From the NCBI RefSeq assembly GCF_000426605.1, contig NZ_AUFR01000001.1:62001-126000 (forward strand): a DNA stretch of 64,000 bases, in the 5' to 3' direction. Source of the stretch: Propionibacterium acidifaciens DSM 21887 (GTDB lineage: Bacteria; Actinomycetota; Actinomycetes; Propionibacteriales; Propionibacteriaceae). The notes beneath the pieces are model-generated. The model had not been told where the DNA came from. It searched no databases and saw only the letters and a list, made by a program, of their open reading frames with translations. Positions 17,897 to 27,357 of the stretch are shown here, in pieces. The first letter of the stretch is position 1. The number at the start of each line of letters is the position of its first letter. Made by a program: the position numbers and the translations under genes.

Positions 17897-20800
17897 GCGC
17901 GCCCCCGCCGAATCCCGCACGCATCCGGACGCCCGGCCAACTGTGCGAGGCCCTGGGCATCCCGCTCTCCGACGAGCAACTGGCGGCCGTCACCGCGGAG
18001 CCCGGTCCCGGCGTCATCATCGCCGGCGCCGGCTCGGGGAAGACCACCGTCATGGCGGCGCGCGTCGTCTGGCTCGTCGGCACCGGCGCCGTGCGCGCCG
18101 ACCAGGTGCTCGGCCTCACCTTCACGCGCAAGGCCGCCGGCGAGCTGTCGGCCCGCATCGGCGCGGCCCTGGAGCGCTCCGGGGCCGTCGACGAGCGGGC
18201 CCGGCACGACCTGCAGGGCCAGACCGTCATGACCTACGACGCCTTCGCCGGACGCCTCGTCGCCGAGCACGCGCCGCGCATCGGCGTCGACCCGATCGAG
18301 CGGGTGCTCGACGAGTCGACGCGCTACCGGCTCGCCGGGCAGGTCGTCTCGGAGGCCGAGGGCGGCTGGGAGCACCTCGCAGGGCTGTCGCCGGCGGTCC
18401 TGGTCGACTGGCTCGTCACGCTCGACGCCGAGCTGAACGGGCATCTCGTCGACCCCGAGCGCCTCGAGGCCTTCACGCCCCCGTTCGTCGCGCGGCTGCT
18501 CGACGCCCCGCTGCACCGGGGCAGGCCCTACCGCGACGTCGCCGACGCCGTCGAGACGGCCCGGGCCCGGCTCGAGCTGCTCGGGCTCGTGCGGTCCTAC
18601 CGCGAGCGCAAGAGACGCCTCGGCTGCGGCGACTTCGGCGACCAGATGGCCCGGTCGGCCCGGATCGCCCGGCGGGCGCCGCAGGTCGCCGAGGCGCTGC
18701 GTCGGCAGTTCCGGGTCGTCCTGCTCGACGAGTACCAGGACACCTCCGCGGCCCAGACGACGATGCTGTCCGGGCTGTTCTCCGGCCCCGACGCCGAGCA
18801 CGGCCTCGGCCATCCGGTCCTGGCGGTCGGCGATCCCTACCAGGGCATCTACGGCTGGCGCGGCGCCGCCATCAGCACCATCGGCGAGTTCCCGCGCACC
18901 TTCCGCCGCGGCGACGGCGACCCCGCGAGGGTCTTCTCGCTCACGGTGAACAGACGCAGCGGCCCCGTCATCCTGCGGGGCGCCAACGAGATCCTGGCGC
19001 GTCTGGACGAGGATCCGGCCATGCCCGCCGTCGGCGGGGCCGGGCTGCGGCTGAGGGCCGTCGCCGGGGCCGGGCCCGGCAGCGTCACCGTCGGGCGCTT
19101 CGACGACGTCGACGAGGAGCTGGCGTGGCTGGCGTCCGACGTCGCCGCGCACGGCTGCCCGGGGCGCTGGGCCTCCCTCGCCGTGCTCTGCCGCACGAAC
19201 GCCGCCGTCGGGCGCGTCTACGACGAGCTGGTCGAGGCCGACGTGCCGGTCGAGGTCGTCGGCCTCGGCGACCTCGTCTCGCTCAGCCCGGTGCGCGAGA
19301 TCGTGGCCACCCTGCGCCTGCTCGACGACGAGACCGACAACCCCGCGCTCGTCGAGCTGCTCGCCTCCCGCCGCTGGCGGATCGGGGCGGCCGACCTGGC
19401 CGCCCTCGGTGCGGCGGCGCGTCGGGCCGCCGCCAAGGACGCCGGGCCCCGCGCCGCGGACGGGTCGTCCGTCGTCGGCGCCACCGACGACGCCGCGCTC
19501 GGCGAGGGCCTCACCGCCCCGCAGCCGTGCCTGCTCGACCTGCTCGACCAGGAGATCCCCGGCATGTCCGCGCAGGGCGCCCGCAGGCTGCGCCGCTTCG
19601 CCGGGGAGTTCACCCAGGTGCGCCGCGGGCTCGGCGAGCCGCTCCTCGACCTGGTGCGGCGCATCTGCCTGCTGGGCGGCGTCGACGCCGAGCTCGAGGG
19701 CGACCCCGCGTTCTTCCGCCAGGGCCGGCGCGAGCAGCTGCGGCGCTTCCTCGACGTGGTGGCCGAGTTCTCCGACACCGACCCGGGCGTGGGGCTGAGC
19801 GCCTTCCTGGCCCGGCTCGACCTGCGGATCGAGCACGAGAACGGCATCGAGCAGGCAGCCGTCTCGGCCGCGGACTCGGTCAAACTGCTCACCGTCCACC
19901 GCGCGAAGGGCCTCGAGTGGGACCGCGTCTACCTTCCGTGGCTGGTCGACGGGGTGTTCCCCGCCCACCGCGCCGACAACTGGGTGACCTCGGCCAGGCT
20001 CCTGCCGGGGCCGCTGCGCGGCGACGCCGACGCCCTGCCGTCGCTGCCCGAGATCTCGCGCGACGGCCTGCGGGACCACGCCGAGGAGCTCCGGGCGGCG
20101 GCGGGCTTCGCCGAGGACCGGCTGGCCTACGTCGCGATCACGCGCGCCCGGAACGCACTCGTGGCCACCAGCCACGTCTGGGAGCCCCGGCGGGCGCGGC
20201 CCCGCGAGGCCTCCCCCTACTACCTGGTCCTCGCCGGGCAGGCGCAGGAGGTGGTCGCCGAGCCCGGCCCGGTCGCCGACGAGAACCCGCTCGGCGACGG
20301 ACGGCGGCGCGCCGCCTGGCCCCGCGGCGACGAACGGGGGCAGGAGCGCCTCGACGCGCTGGCGGCGTTCGTCCGCGATCGCGCCGGGGCGCGGCTCGCG
20401 GGGCCGTCCGGGCCCGCCGGGGAGGCGGGGGAGTTCGGCTCCGTCGAGCCGCTCGACCTCGACGAGCAGGCGCTCGTCGACCGGTGGGCGCGCGAGGCCG
20501 AGCTGCTCGTCGCCCAGGCGCTGCGCCGTCAGGACGAGGGGACCGGCGTCGCCGTGCCCGAGTCCCTGTCGGCCACGGCGCTCATGCAGTCCCAGCGCGA
20601 CCGGGCCGGGTTCATGGCGGCCCTCGCCAGGCCGATGCCGCGGCGGGCGAGCACCGGGGCGGGCGCCGGCACCCTCTTCCACGAATGGGTCGAGGCCAGG
20701 TTCCGCCGGGCCGAGAGCCCACTCCTCGGCGCCGACGAGCCGTTCGGCGAGTACGGCGCCGGCCGCTCGGACGGGGCCCGGGCCCGGCTCCGTCGACTCG

Positions 20801-21213
20801 TCGAGCGCTTCGAGGCGGGCCCCTACGCCCGGCGCGCGCCGTGCGCCGTCGAGGAGCCCTTCGTCCTCGTGGTCGACGGCCAGCAGATCCGCGGCCGCAT
20901 CGACGCGGTCTTCCCCCTCGACGACGACCCCGAGCACGACGTCCGGGTCGTCGACTGGAAGACCTTCGACGGGCCGGGTGACGCCCTCCAGCTGGCCCTC
21001 TACCGGCTGGCCTGGTCCGACATCACCGGGACCGACCCCGGCCGCATCGACGCGGTCTTCCACCACGTCATGAGCGGCACCGACGAGCGCCCCGCCGACC
21101 TCGTCGACCGCGAGGGCCTGCGGAGGATGATCGCCGGGCTGCGCGCCCCGGCGCCCCGGCGGGGCCGTCCCGCGGCCGGCGGCCCGGCGTCCGCACCGCG
21201 TCCGGCGCGTTAG
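17893..21213 (+). CDS. adnB: AdnB subunit of the AdnAB helicase-nuclease
   Basis: The 1106-residue subunit has the intact UvrD motor: GAGSGKTTV, LTFTRKAAGEL, LLDEYQDTSAAQ, GDPYQGIYGWRGA, LTVHRAKGLEW and AYVAITRARN. A C-terminal RecB nuclease shows GTLFHEWVEA and VRVVDWKTFD. It should be the lead translocase of AdnAB, processing double-strand ends for recombination. The ATG overlaps the adnA stop (ATGA), so the two are translationally coupled. It lies nine bases before nudC, which has its own predicted leaderless promoter. Position and motifs match mycobacterial Rv3201c. Confidence 0.92.
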   Translation: MSAPPPNPARIRTPGQLCEALGIPLSDEQLAAVTAEPGPGVIIAGAGSGKTTVMAARVVWLVGTGAVRADQVLGLTFTRKAAGELSARIGAALERSGAVDERARHDLQGQTVMTYDAFAGRLVAEHAPRIGVDPIERVLDESTRYRLAGQVVSEAEGGWEHLAGLSPAVLVDWLVTLDAELNGHLVDPERLEAFTPPFVARLLDAPLHRGRPYRDVADAVETARARLELLGLVRSYRERKRRLGCGDFGDQMARSARIARRAPQVAEALRRQFRVVLLDEYQDTSAAQTTMLSGLFSGPDAEHGLGHPVLAVGDPYQGIYGWRGAAISTIGEFPRTFRRGDGDPARVFSLTVNRRSGPVILRGANEILARLDEDPAMPAVGGAGLRLRAVAGAGPGSVTVGRFDDVDEELAWLASDVAAHGCPGRWASLAVLCRTNAAVGRVYDELVEADVPVEVVGLGDLVSLSPVREIVATLRLLDDETDNPALVELLASRRWRIGAADLAALGAAARRAAAKDAGPRAADGSSVVGATDDAALGEGLTAPQPCLLDLLDQEIPGMSAQGARRLRRFAGEFTQVRRGLGEPLLDLVRRICLLGGVDAELEGDPAFFRQGRREQLRRFLDVVAEFSDTDPGVGLSAFLARLDLRIEHENGIEQAAVSAADSVKLLTVHRAKGLEWDRVYLPWLVDGVFPAHRADNWVTSARLLPGPLRGDADALPSLPEISRDGLRDHAEELRAAAGFAEDRLAYVAITRARNALVATSHVWEPRRARPREASPYYLVLAGQAQEVVAEPGPVADENPLGDGRRRAAWPRGDERGQERLDALAAFVRDRAGARLAGPSGPAGEAGEFGSVEPLDLDEQALVDRWAREAELLVAQALRRQDEGTGVAVPESLSATALMQSQRDRAGFMAALARPMPRRASTGAGAGTLFHEWVEARFRRAESPLLGADEPFGEYGAGRSDGARARLRRLVERFEAGPYARRAPCAVEEPFVLVVDGQQIRGRIDAVFPLDDDPEHDVRVVDWKTFDGPGDALQLALYRLAWSDITGTDPGRIDAVFHHVMSGTDERPADLVDREGLRRMIAGLRAPAPRRGRPAAGGPASAPRPAR

Positions 21214-21216
21214 TTT
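21211..21216 (+). promoter_or_regulatory. Predicted -10 (TAGTTT) of nudC
   Basis: TAGTTT begins inside the adnB stop codon and ends six bases before the nudC ATG, with no Shine-Dalgarno between. Confidence 0.45.
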
Positions 21217-21222
21217 GGGCCC

Positions 21223-22125
21223 ATGACCTCGAGCCCGGACCTCAGTCGCGACCCCTACGCCTGGGACATCGCCGCGTGGGGCGGCCCGCCGAGGCTGGAC
21301 CACGCCTCGAGCCTGCGCGAGGAGGACCGCTCCGTCGAGCGGGCCTGGCGCGAGCCGGGCGCCCGCATCGTCTGCCTCGACGAGGCGGGCCGCTTCGACG
21401 ACGACCCCTTCGGCCGGCCCATCACGGCGGACGACGGGGGGAGCCCCCGCGCCGAGGACGTCTTCCTCGGCCGCTTCGAGGGGCACCCGTGGTTCGCCCG
21501 GCGCGACGCCGGCCCGTACCCGGCGGTGCTGCGCAGCGCCCGGCTCACCCCGGGCGAGCGCGAAGTCGCCAGCAGCGCCCAGGCCGTCCTCAACTGGGCC
21601 CGCACGACGCGCCGCTGCGTCAGCTGCGGCGGCGAGCTCGTGCGCACCCGCGGCGGCTTCTCCGCCGAGTGCACCCGGTGCGGCCGCGAGACCTTCCCCC
21701 GCACCGATCCGGCCGTCATCTGCGCCGTGCTCGACCACGACGACCGCCTCTTCCTCGCCCACCAGGGACGCTGGGAGCGCGGCCGCGTCTCGGTGCTCGC
21801 CGGGTTCGTCGAGGCCGGCGAAACCGCCGAGCAGGCCGTGCACCGGGAGATCGCCGAGGAGGCGGGGTTGCGCATCGCCGCCCTGCGCTATCTCGGCAGC
21901 CAGCCGTGGCCGATGCCCCGCTCGCTCATGCTGAGCTTCGTCGCGCGCAGCGACTCCGTCGGACGGGTCGACGGGCTGGAGCTCTCGTGGGGCGGCTGGT
22001 ACCGCCGCGACGAGGTGAACCGTCTCGTGGACGGCGGCTCCCTGGTGCTGCCGCCCGGCGCCTCGGTCGGCCACCGGCTCATCGAGGCATGGCTGGACGG
22101 GCGCCTGCCCCTTCCCGAGCCCTGA
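21223..22125 (+). CDS. nudC: NADH pyrophosphatase / NAD-capped RNA hydrolase NudC
   Basis: The 300-residue Nudix hydrolase has a zinc site (CVSCGG and CTRCGRETFPR), a Nudix box GFVEAGETAEQAVHREIAEE with the catalytic REIAEE core, and the NudC-specific SQPWPMPRS motif. NudC splits NADH into NMNH and AMP and removes NAD caps from RNA. In mycobacteria the orthologue (Rv3199c) lies in the same adnAB-uvrD2 neighbourhood. The 3' end overlaps the convergent recD gene by 47 bases. Its start follows a TAGTTT hexamer, suggesting a leaderless mRNA separate from adnAB. Confidence 0.94.
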   Translation: MTSSPDLSRDPYAWDIAAWGGPPRLDHASSLREEDRSVERAWREPGARIVCLDEAGRFDDDPFGRPITADDGGSPRAEDVFLGRFEGHPWFARRDAGPYPAVLRSARLTPGEREVASSAQAVLNWARTTRRCVSCGGELVRTRGGFSAECTRCGRETFPRTDPAVICAVLDHDDRLFLAHQGRWERGRVSVLAGFVEAGETAEQAVHREIAEEAGLRIAALRYLGSQPWPMPRSLMLSFVARSDSVGRVDGLELSWGGWYRRDEVNRLVDGGSLVLPPGASVGHRLIEAWLDGRLPLPEP

Positions 22126-23944
22126 GCGGGCGGCCTCGGGGTGCGCCCGGCGGGCGGTCGAGGGCCCTGCCCAGCCGTTCGGTCAGCCCCGAGGCGCGCT
22201 GGGCCTCCGTCGTGACGGCCGCGCGCACCGAGCTCGCCGGGCCGATGATGCGCACACCGGTCCTCGCCCTGGTCACGGCCGTGTAGAGCAGGCCCCTCGT
22301 GAGCAGCGGCGAGCCGGGCGGGGGCAGGACGAGGGTGACCCGCTCGAACTGGCTGCCCTGCGACTTGTGCACCGTCATGGCGTACATCGTCTCGACGCCC
22401 TCCAGCGCGTACGCCGGGTAGGTGCGGTGGTTGCTCATCGCGGCTCGTCGGCCCCGCCCGGTGGCGATGACGACGCCGGTGTCGCCGTTGCTGATGCCCA
22501 GCTCGGGGAGGTTCCGGGTGGCCAGCAGCGGCCGTCCGCTGTACCACTCGTCGCCGGAGAGCTGGCCGGCCGCGGCGCGCTGGAGGCGCTCGACGGCGGC
22601 GCCCCAGGTGGTGACCCCGTAGGGGCCGGTGCGGTGTGCGCACAGCAGGCGGTGGGCGCCGAGCGCCTCGATGGCCTCCTCGGCCCTGCCCAGCCGGGCG
22701 GCCCGCTCGGTGGCGCGGGCCTGACGCACCAGGGCGTCGCGCAGCCCCAGCGAGGCCTCCAGATCGAGGTCGGCGGCGTCCTGGTCGTGGAACTCGACGG
22801 CCTCGGTGGTGGCCAGCAGCTCCAGGGTGCGGTCCGCGTCGCCGTCGCGGATCGCCCGGGCGACGTCGGAGATGCCGCTCGTGAAGCGGTAGCCGTGGTC
22901 GAGGACGACGACGGCCGACCGGCCCGGCTCCGGGCCGGGCAACCCGGCGGCGGTGATGTCGGCGAGCACGGCCCCGGCGTCGACCGGGGTGAGCTGGTCG
23001 GGGTCGCCCACCATGACCAGGCGCGTGTCGGGGCCGAGCGCCTCGAGCAGGCGGGCCATGAGCGGCAGGGAGACCATCGACATCTCGTCGACGACCACGG
23101 CGTCGAACGGCAGCCGGTGCCCGGCCCCGTGGCGGGGGGCCCGGTCGGGGCGGGCCCCGAGCAGGCGGTGCAGCGTCGTCGCCGCGCCGACGCCGGGCCC
23201 GACGGCGTGCTCGTCGAGCGACTCGGTCAGCCGGGCGGCGGCCTTGCCGGTCGGCGCGGCGAGCGCGATGCGCATCGGGACGCCCCGGGCCTCCGCCTGG
23301 TCGGCGAGCGCGGCGACGACGCGGGAGATCGTCGTCGTCTTGCCCGTGCCCGGGCCGCCGCAGATGACGGCCGTGCGTGCCCGCACCGCCGTGCGCACGG
23401 CGGTGCGCTGCGCCTCGTCGCGCCGGTCGGCCGCGGCGGGCGATGCGGCCAGGCTCCGTTCGAGCCGTGCCTCGTCGACGTCGGGGAACGGGCCGCAGCG
23501 CCCGAGCAGGGCCGCGGTGATCGACTCCTCGTCGTGCCAGTAGCGCTCGAGGTAGAGGGCCTCGTCGACGAGGCGGAGCGGATGCTCGTTGGGCCCGGAG
23601 TGCTCGTCTCCCACGAGCGACGAGGCGGCCAGTGCCGCCAGCCACCGGTCGGGATCCGGCCAGCCGAGCTCGTCGAGCTGCGGGGCGAGGCCCGCCTGGG
23701 CGTCGTCGTCGCGGACGAAGAACTGGGCCAGTCGACGGACCCGGCGGATCGGCAGGCAGACCGAGCCGGCACGCAGCGCGCGCATCGTGAGCGCGGCGCC
23801 GAGCAGCACCGCCGGGTCGTGCTCGCCCGCGGTGCGGGCGACGAGCTGGGCGGTGTGGACGTCGGGCGCCTCGAGGATGCCCGCCTCGTTGAATCGGGCG
23901 AGCACGCCCTGCGCCGAGACGACGCGGCCGGTGACGCCGCTCAT
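22079..23944 (-). CDS. recD: RecD subunit of RecBCD
   Basis: The 621-residue SF1B 5'-3' helicase subunit has GGPGTGKTTT at residues 196-205, AAPTGKAAARL, VVVDEMSMVS, MVGDPDQLTPV, MTVHKSQGSQF and LLYTAVTRAR. The N-terminal 180 residues form the subunit-contact domain. Its ATG overlaps the recB stop by ATGA, so it is the last gene of the recC-recB-recD operon on the minus strand. The last 15 codons run antisense to the end of nudC. RecD confers fast translocation and nuclease activity on RecBCD. Confidence 0.94.
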   Translation of the reverse strand: MSGVTGRVVSAQGVLARFNEAGILEAPDVHTAQLVARTAGEHDPAVLLGAALTMRALRAGSVCLPIRRVRRLAQFFVRDDDAQAGLAPQLDELGWPDPDRWLAALAASSLVGDEHSGPNEHPLRLVDEALYLERYWHDEESITAALLGRCGPFPDVDEARLERSLAASPAAADRRDEAQRTAVRTAVRARTAVICGGPGTGKTTTISRVVAALADQAEARGVPMRIALAAPTGKAAARLTESLDEHAVGPGVGAATTLHRLLGARPDRAPRHGAGHRLPFDAVVVDEMSMVSLPLMARLLEALGPDTRLVMVGDPDQLTPVDAGAVLADITAAGLPGPEPGRSAVVVLDHGYRFTSGISDVARAIRDGDADRTLELLATTEAVEFHDQDAADLDLEASLGLRDALVRQARATERAARLGRAEEAIEALGAHRLLCAHRTGPYGVTTWGAAVERLQRAAAGQLSGDEWYSGRPLLATRNLPELGISNGDTGVVIATGRGRRAAMSNHRTYPAYALEGVETMYAMTVHKSQGSQFERVTLVLPPPGSPLLTRGLLYTAVTRARTGVRIIGPASSVRAAVTTEAQRASGLTERLGRALDRPPGAPRGRPLRAREGAGARPAMPR

Positions 23945-26900
23945 CGGGCACCTCCCGTCCGGGAGCCGGAGAGGACCCGTGAGGCGGCCTCGACGAGGCC
24001 GATGCGCGGGTGCCAGGTGAAGACGCCCGGCGGCATCGCGGTCCCGGCCGGGCCGTCGGGGCCGGCCATGCCCCTGACGAACAGATAGCCGACGCCGGCG
24101 AACTGCCGCTCGGGGTCGTAGTCGGGCAGGCGCCAGCGCAGGTAGCGGTGCAGGCCCACGCAGTACAGCAGCGCCTGGAGGGGGTAGTGGGCCTCGATCA
24201 TCGCCCGCGTCATCGCCGCGGGCGTGTAGACGTGCGGGCCGAGCGACTCGTGCGGGCGGGTGGGGATGCGGTTCGTCTTGTAGTCGATGAGCGCGTAGCG
24301 GGCCGTGCCGCTCGGGACCGGTCGCCCCGGCTCCCCGGCCGCGCCGGGCCCCGGGAGCCTCAGCACGGCGTCGATCGAGCCGGTGAGGAAGCCGCGGAGG
24401 GCCGCGTGGGCGGCGCCGCTGGCCGCCAGGGCCCCGCCGTAGTCGACGAGCGGGTCGTCGGGCGGTACGAGCGAGCGGTCGCCCCACAGCTCGGCGATCG
24501 CCCCGAGCTCCCGCGAACCCGAGGCCGAGCCGAGGGGCAGGTCGAAGTCGAGCTCGGCGAGGCGGTTCGCGGCGCCGATGCGGCGCAGGCTCGCCCACGC
24601 CGTGAGCTCGCCCAGCGGCGTGTCCATGACGGCCAGCAGGCCCCGGGCCAGCCGCTCGGCGGGCACCCCGGCCATCGGCCAGCGGGTGAGCATCCGGGTG
24701 ACCGCGGCGGTGGTGCGCTCGGCCAGCCGCGGCCCTGCCGGGTCGACGACTTCGAGGACCGAGTGCACCAGCGAGCCGAACTGGGTGCCACCGGGCAGCG
24801 TCGACAGCGGCGTGGCGTCGTCGTGCGGGTCCGGCGCGGCCGTCCGCGGCCCCGCGGGGGCCCCCTCCAGCGGCGGTTCGTCGTCGGTGCCGCGCTCGTC
24901 GAGGCCGGGCAGGGGCCCCGCCGTCCCATGCAGCCCGGCGGTGAGCCCCGAGTACGAGGTGCGCGACCACGTGCGGTCGATCGTGTCGGCGAGCTCGCGC
25001 CCGACGAGGCGCGCCGGGCCGTCGACGGGCGGCGGCGCGGGCGCCGCCGGGGCCCCGGTCGGGCGGGGCACGACGACCAGCTGCACATGCTCGCGGCCGG
25101 CGGCTGCCCGCTCGACGTCGGCGCCGACGGGCAAGGACGGGGCCGGCGCCGGGTCGCCCGGGGGATTCATCAGCAGGCGGTGCAGCGCCGAGCGCGAGGT
25201 GTTGCGCTTCGTGCGGGCCCACCAGAGGACGAGGCGGCTCTGCGCGCGGGTGGCCGCCACGTAGAGCAGGCGCAGGTCCTCGGCCTGCTCCTCGGCGAGC
25301 TTCGCCCGGTGACGCGCGGCGGAGCGGTCGCCGAACAGGTCGAGGCCGAGCTCGCCGCCCTCGTGGACGAGGACGCGGCCCAGCCGGTCGGCCGGCCTGT
25401 CGCCGATGTACTTGTCCGCCATGTCGGGCAGCGCCACCACCGGGAACTGCAGGCCCTTCGCCCGGTGGATCGTCATGACGGTGACGGCGCTGCGGTCGGT
25501 CTCGAGGCGGCGCACGGCGTCGTCGTCCGCCCGTCCGGCCGCCTCGCGGATCGACTGGGCGAGCCAGTCGCGCAGGCCCGCCAGGTCGCGTCCCGAGCGG
25601 CGGCGCTCGCGCTCGAGCAGCTCGGTGACGTGTCGCAGGTCGGTGCACCGTCGCTCGCCGTCGCGCGCGTCGGCGAGCAGCCGGGCCATGAGGCCGGGCC
25701 CTCCGTCGTCCTGCTGGGCGCACAGGCGCTCGAGGATCCCGGACGGGCCCGCGTCGGCCATCGTCCCGCGCAGCGACTTCACGAGGACGAGCAGCTGGTT
25801 GCGGGCCTCGTCGTCGGCGCGCGCCAGACGCTCGGGGCTCCATCCGACCAGCTCGGTCAGGGACAGCCGGAACAGCAGCGGCGGGCGGGGATCGCACATG
25901 GCGTCGAGCAGCCGCTGCCAGGCGAGGGCGCCGTCGGAGGCGAAGATGCCCGCCCCGCCGGTGAAGACGGCCGGGATGCCGGCCCCGGTGAGCGCGCGGC
26001 GCAGCTGCTCACCGACCCGCCTGGTGCGCACGAGGACCGCCAGGTCGTCCGCCCGCAGCGGGCGGACGGTCCCGCCGTCGTCGAGGTGGCCGCGGGCGAG
26101 CAGCTCGCCGAACTCGCGCACCAGGTCGGCGGCGATCGTCTCGCGGGCCCCGGCCGCGGTCTGCTCCTCACCGGGGGCGATGGCCCGCACCTGGACGGCG
26201 GGCGCGCCGTCGGCCCGGTCGATCCGCAGACGGGCCCGCGTGTGGGTGCTCGTGACCGGCGCCAGGGCGATGGCCTGGTCGGGCCGCCCGAGCGAGGCCC
26301 GTCCGAAGAGCTGCGCGATGCCCTCGACGACGGGGGCGTCGCTGCGGTGGTTGCGGTCGAGGGTGAAGCACTGGTCGGCCGTGGCCCGCGCGTCGAGGTA
26401 GGCCTGCAGATCGGCGCCGCGGAAGCCGTAGATCGCCTGCTTCGGATCACCGATGACGACCAGGCTCGTGCGGTGGTGGAAGGCGCGTTCGAGGATGCGC
26501 CACTGCAGCGGGTCGGTGTCCTGGAACTCGTCGACCATCACGAGGTCGAAGCGCGCGGCGAGCGTCCGCGCGGCGAGCTCGCCGGTGACCGGGTCCCCGA
26601 GGGCCTCGTCGACGCGTCGGATCATGTCGTCGTATCCGTAGACGCCCATCTGACGCGTGCGGTGCGCCATGCGGGTCCGCACGTCGGCGGCGAAGGCCAG
26701 GCGGCCCTGCTCGTCGTCGGCGTCGTCGGGCACGGGCAGGAGCCTCGGCTCGGCGTGCTCCAGCACCGCCCGGCCGATGATGCCCGCCTGCTCGTGGCCC
26801 ATGCCCGCCGTCCCGGCGGTGGCGCGCGCAAGATAGGCGTCGTCGACGACCTGGGATCGCACCTCGTCCAGGTCGTCGACGAAGCGCATGGTGGTGTCGT

Positions 26901-27357
26901 GGTCGACGAGCACGCCCAGCTCGGCCAGCAACCGGGAGCAGAACTCGTGGGTCGTCGCGATGACGGCGCGGTCGAAGTCGGCGAGCGCCCTCCGCAGCCT
27001 GCCCAGGCGCTCGATCAGCTCGTCGGCCCGACCGCCGCACAGCTGCGCGTCGACCGGGTCGAGGCCGTCGGGGGTCCCGCCCGCGGCGGCCCGCTCGAGG
27101 ACACGGGCGCTCGAGGCCAGCCGTTCGTGGACGCGCGAGCGCAGCTCGAGGGACGCCGTGCGGGCGAAGGTGACGAGCATGACGCGGTCGATGCGGCAGC
27201 GGCCGAGGGCGACGAGGCGCGCGGTCGTCGCGGCGATGGCGTGGGTCTTGCCGGTGCCGGCGCTGGCCTCGAGGACGGTGGTGCCCTCCGGCAGGTCGGC
27301 CGTGGGGTCGAAGACCGGGCCCGGGGCGAGCGGATCGGTCGACGGATCAGTGGTCAT
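23941..27357 (-). CDS. recB: RecB subunit of RecBCD
   Basis: The 1138-residue protein combines a 3'-5' SF1A motor with a C-terminal nuclease. Motifs are EASAGTGKTHA at residues 30-40, VMVDEFQDTDPLQW, GDPKQAIYGFRGAD, MTIHRAKGLQFPVVALPD and YVAATRAQSR. The nuclease core shows a Glu/Asp region ending LIDYKTNRIPTR, which supplies the catalytic D and K. RecB drives end resection and, in E. coli, RecA loading. The start overlaps recC by 11 bases, and the stop overlaps recD by ATGA, so the three are translationally coupled. Length is close to E. coli RecB (1180). Confidence 0.94.
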   Translation of the reverse strand: MTTDPSTDPLAPGPVFDPTADLPEGTTVLEASAGTGKTHAIAATTARLVALGRCRIDRVMLVTFARTASLELRSRVHERLASSARVLERAAAGGTPDGLDPVDAQLCGGRADELIERLGRLRRALADFDRAVIATTHEFCSRLLAELGVLVDHDTTMRFVDDLDEVRSQVVDDAYLARATAGTAGMGHEQAGIIGRAVLEHAEPRLLPVPDDADDEQGRLAFAADVRTRMAHRTRQMGVYGYDDMIRRVDEALGDPVTGELAARTLAARFDLVMVDEFQDTDPLQWRILERAFHHRTSLVVIGDPKQAIYGFRGADLQAYLDARATADQCFTLDRNHRSDAPVVEGIAQLFGRASLGRPDQAIALAPVTSTHTRARLRIDRADGAPAVQVRAIAPGEEQTAAGARETIAADLVREFGELLARGHLDDGGTVRPLRADDLAVLVRTRRVGEQLRRALTGAGIPAVFTGGAGIFASDGALAWQRLLDAMCDPRPPLLFRLSLTELVGWSPERLARADDEARNQLLVLVKSLRGTMADAGPSGILERLCAQQDDGGPGLMARLLADARDGERRCTDLRHVTELLERERRRSGRDLAGLRDWLAQSIREAAGRADDDAVRRLETDRSAVTVMTIHRAKGLQFPVVALPDMADKYIGDRPADRLGRVLVHEGGELGLDLFGDRSAARHRAKLAEEQAEDLRLLYVAATRAQSRLVLWWARTKRNTSRSALHRLLMNPPGDPAPAPSLPVGADVERAAAGREHVQLVVVPRPTGAPAAPAPPPVDGPARLVGRELADTIDRTWSRTSYSGLTAGLHGTAGPLPGLDERGTDDEPPLEGAPAGPRTAAPDPHDDATPLSTLPGGTQFGSLVHSVLEVVDPAGPRLAERTTAAVTRMLTRWPMAGVPAERLARGLLAVMDTPLGELTAWASLRRIGAANRLAELDFDLPLGSASGSRELGAIAELWGDRSLVPPDDPLVDYGGALAASGAAHAALRGFLTGSIDAVLRLPGPGAAGEPGRPVPSGTARYALIDYKTNRIPTRPHESLGPHVYTPAAMTRAMIEAHYPLQALLYCVGLHRYLRWRLPDYDPERQFAGVGYLFVRGMAGPDGPAGTAMPPGVFTWHPRIGLVEAASRVLSGSRTGGAR

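Noticed and set aside
17566-22074. 1502-codon open frame antisense to adnA/adnB/nudC
   Set aside because: Low-complexity G/A/R/P/V sequence without motifs, lying opposite three clear genes.
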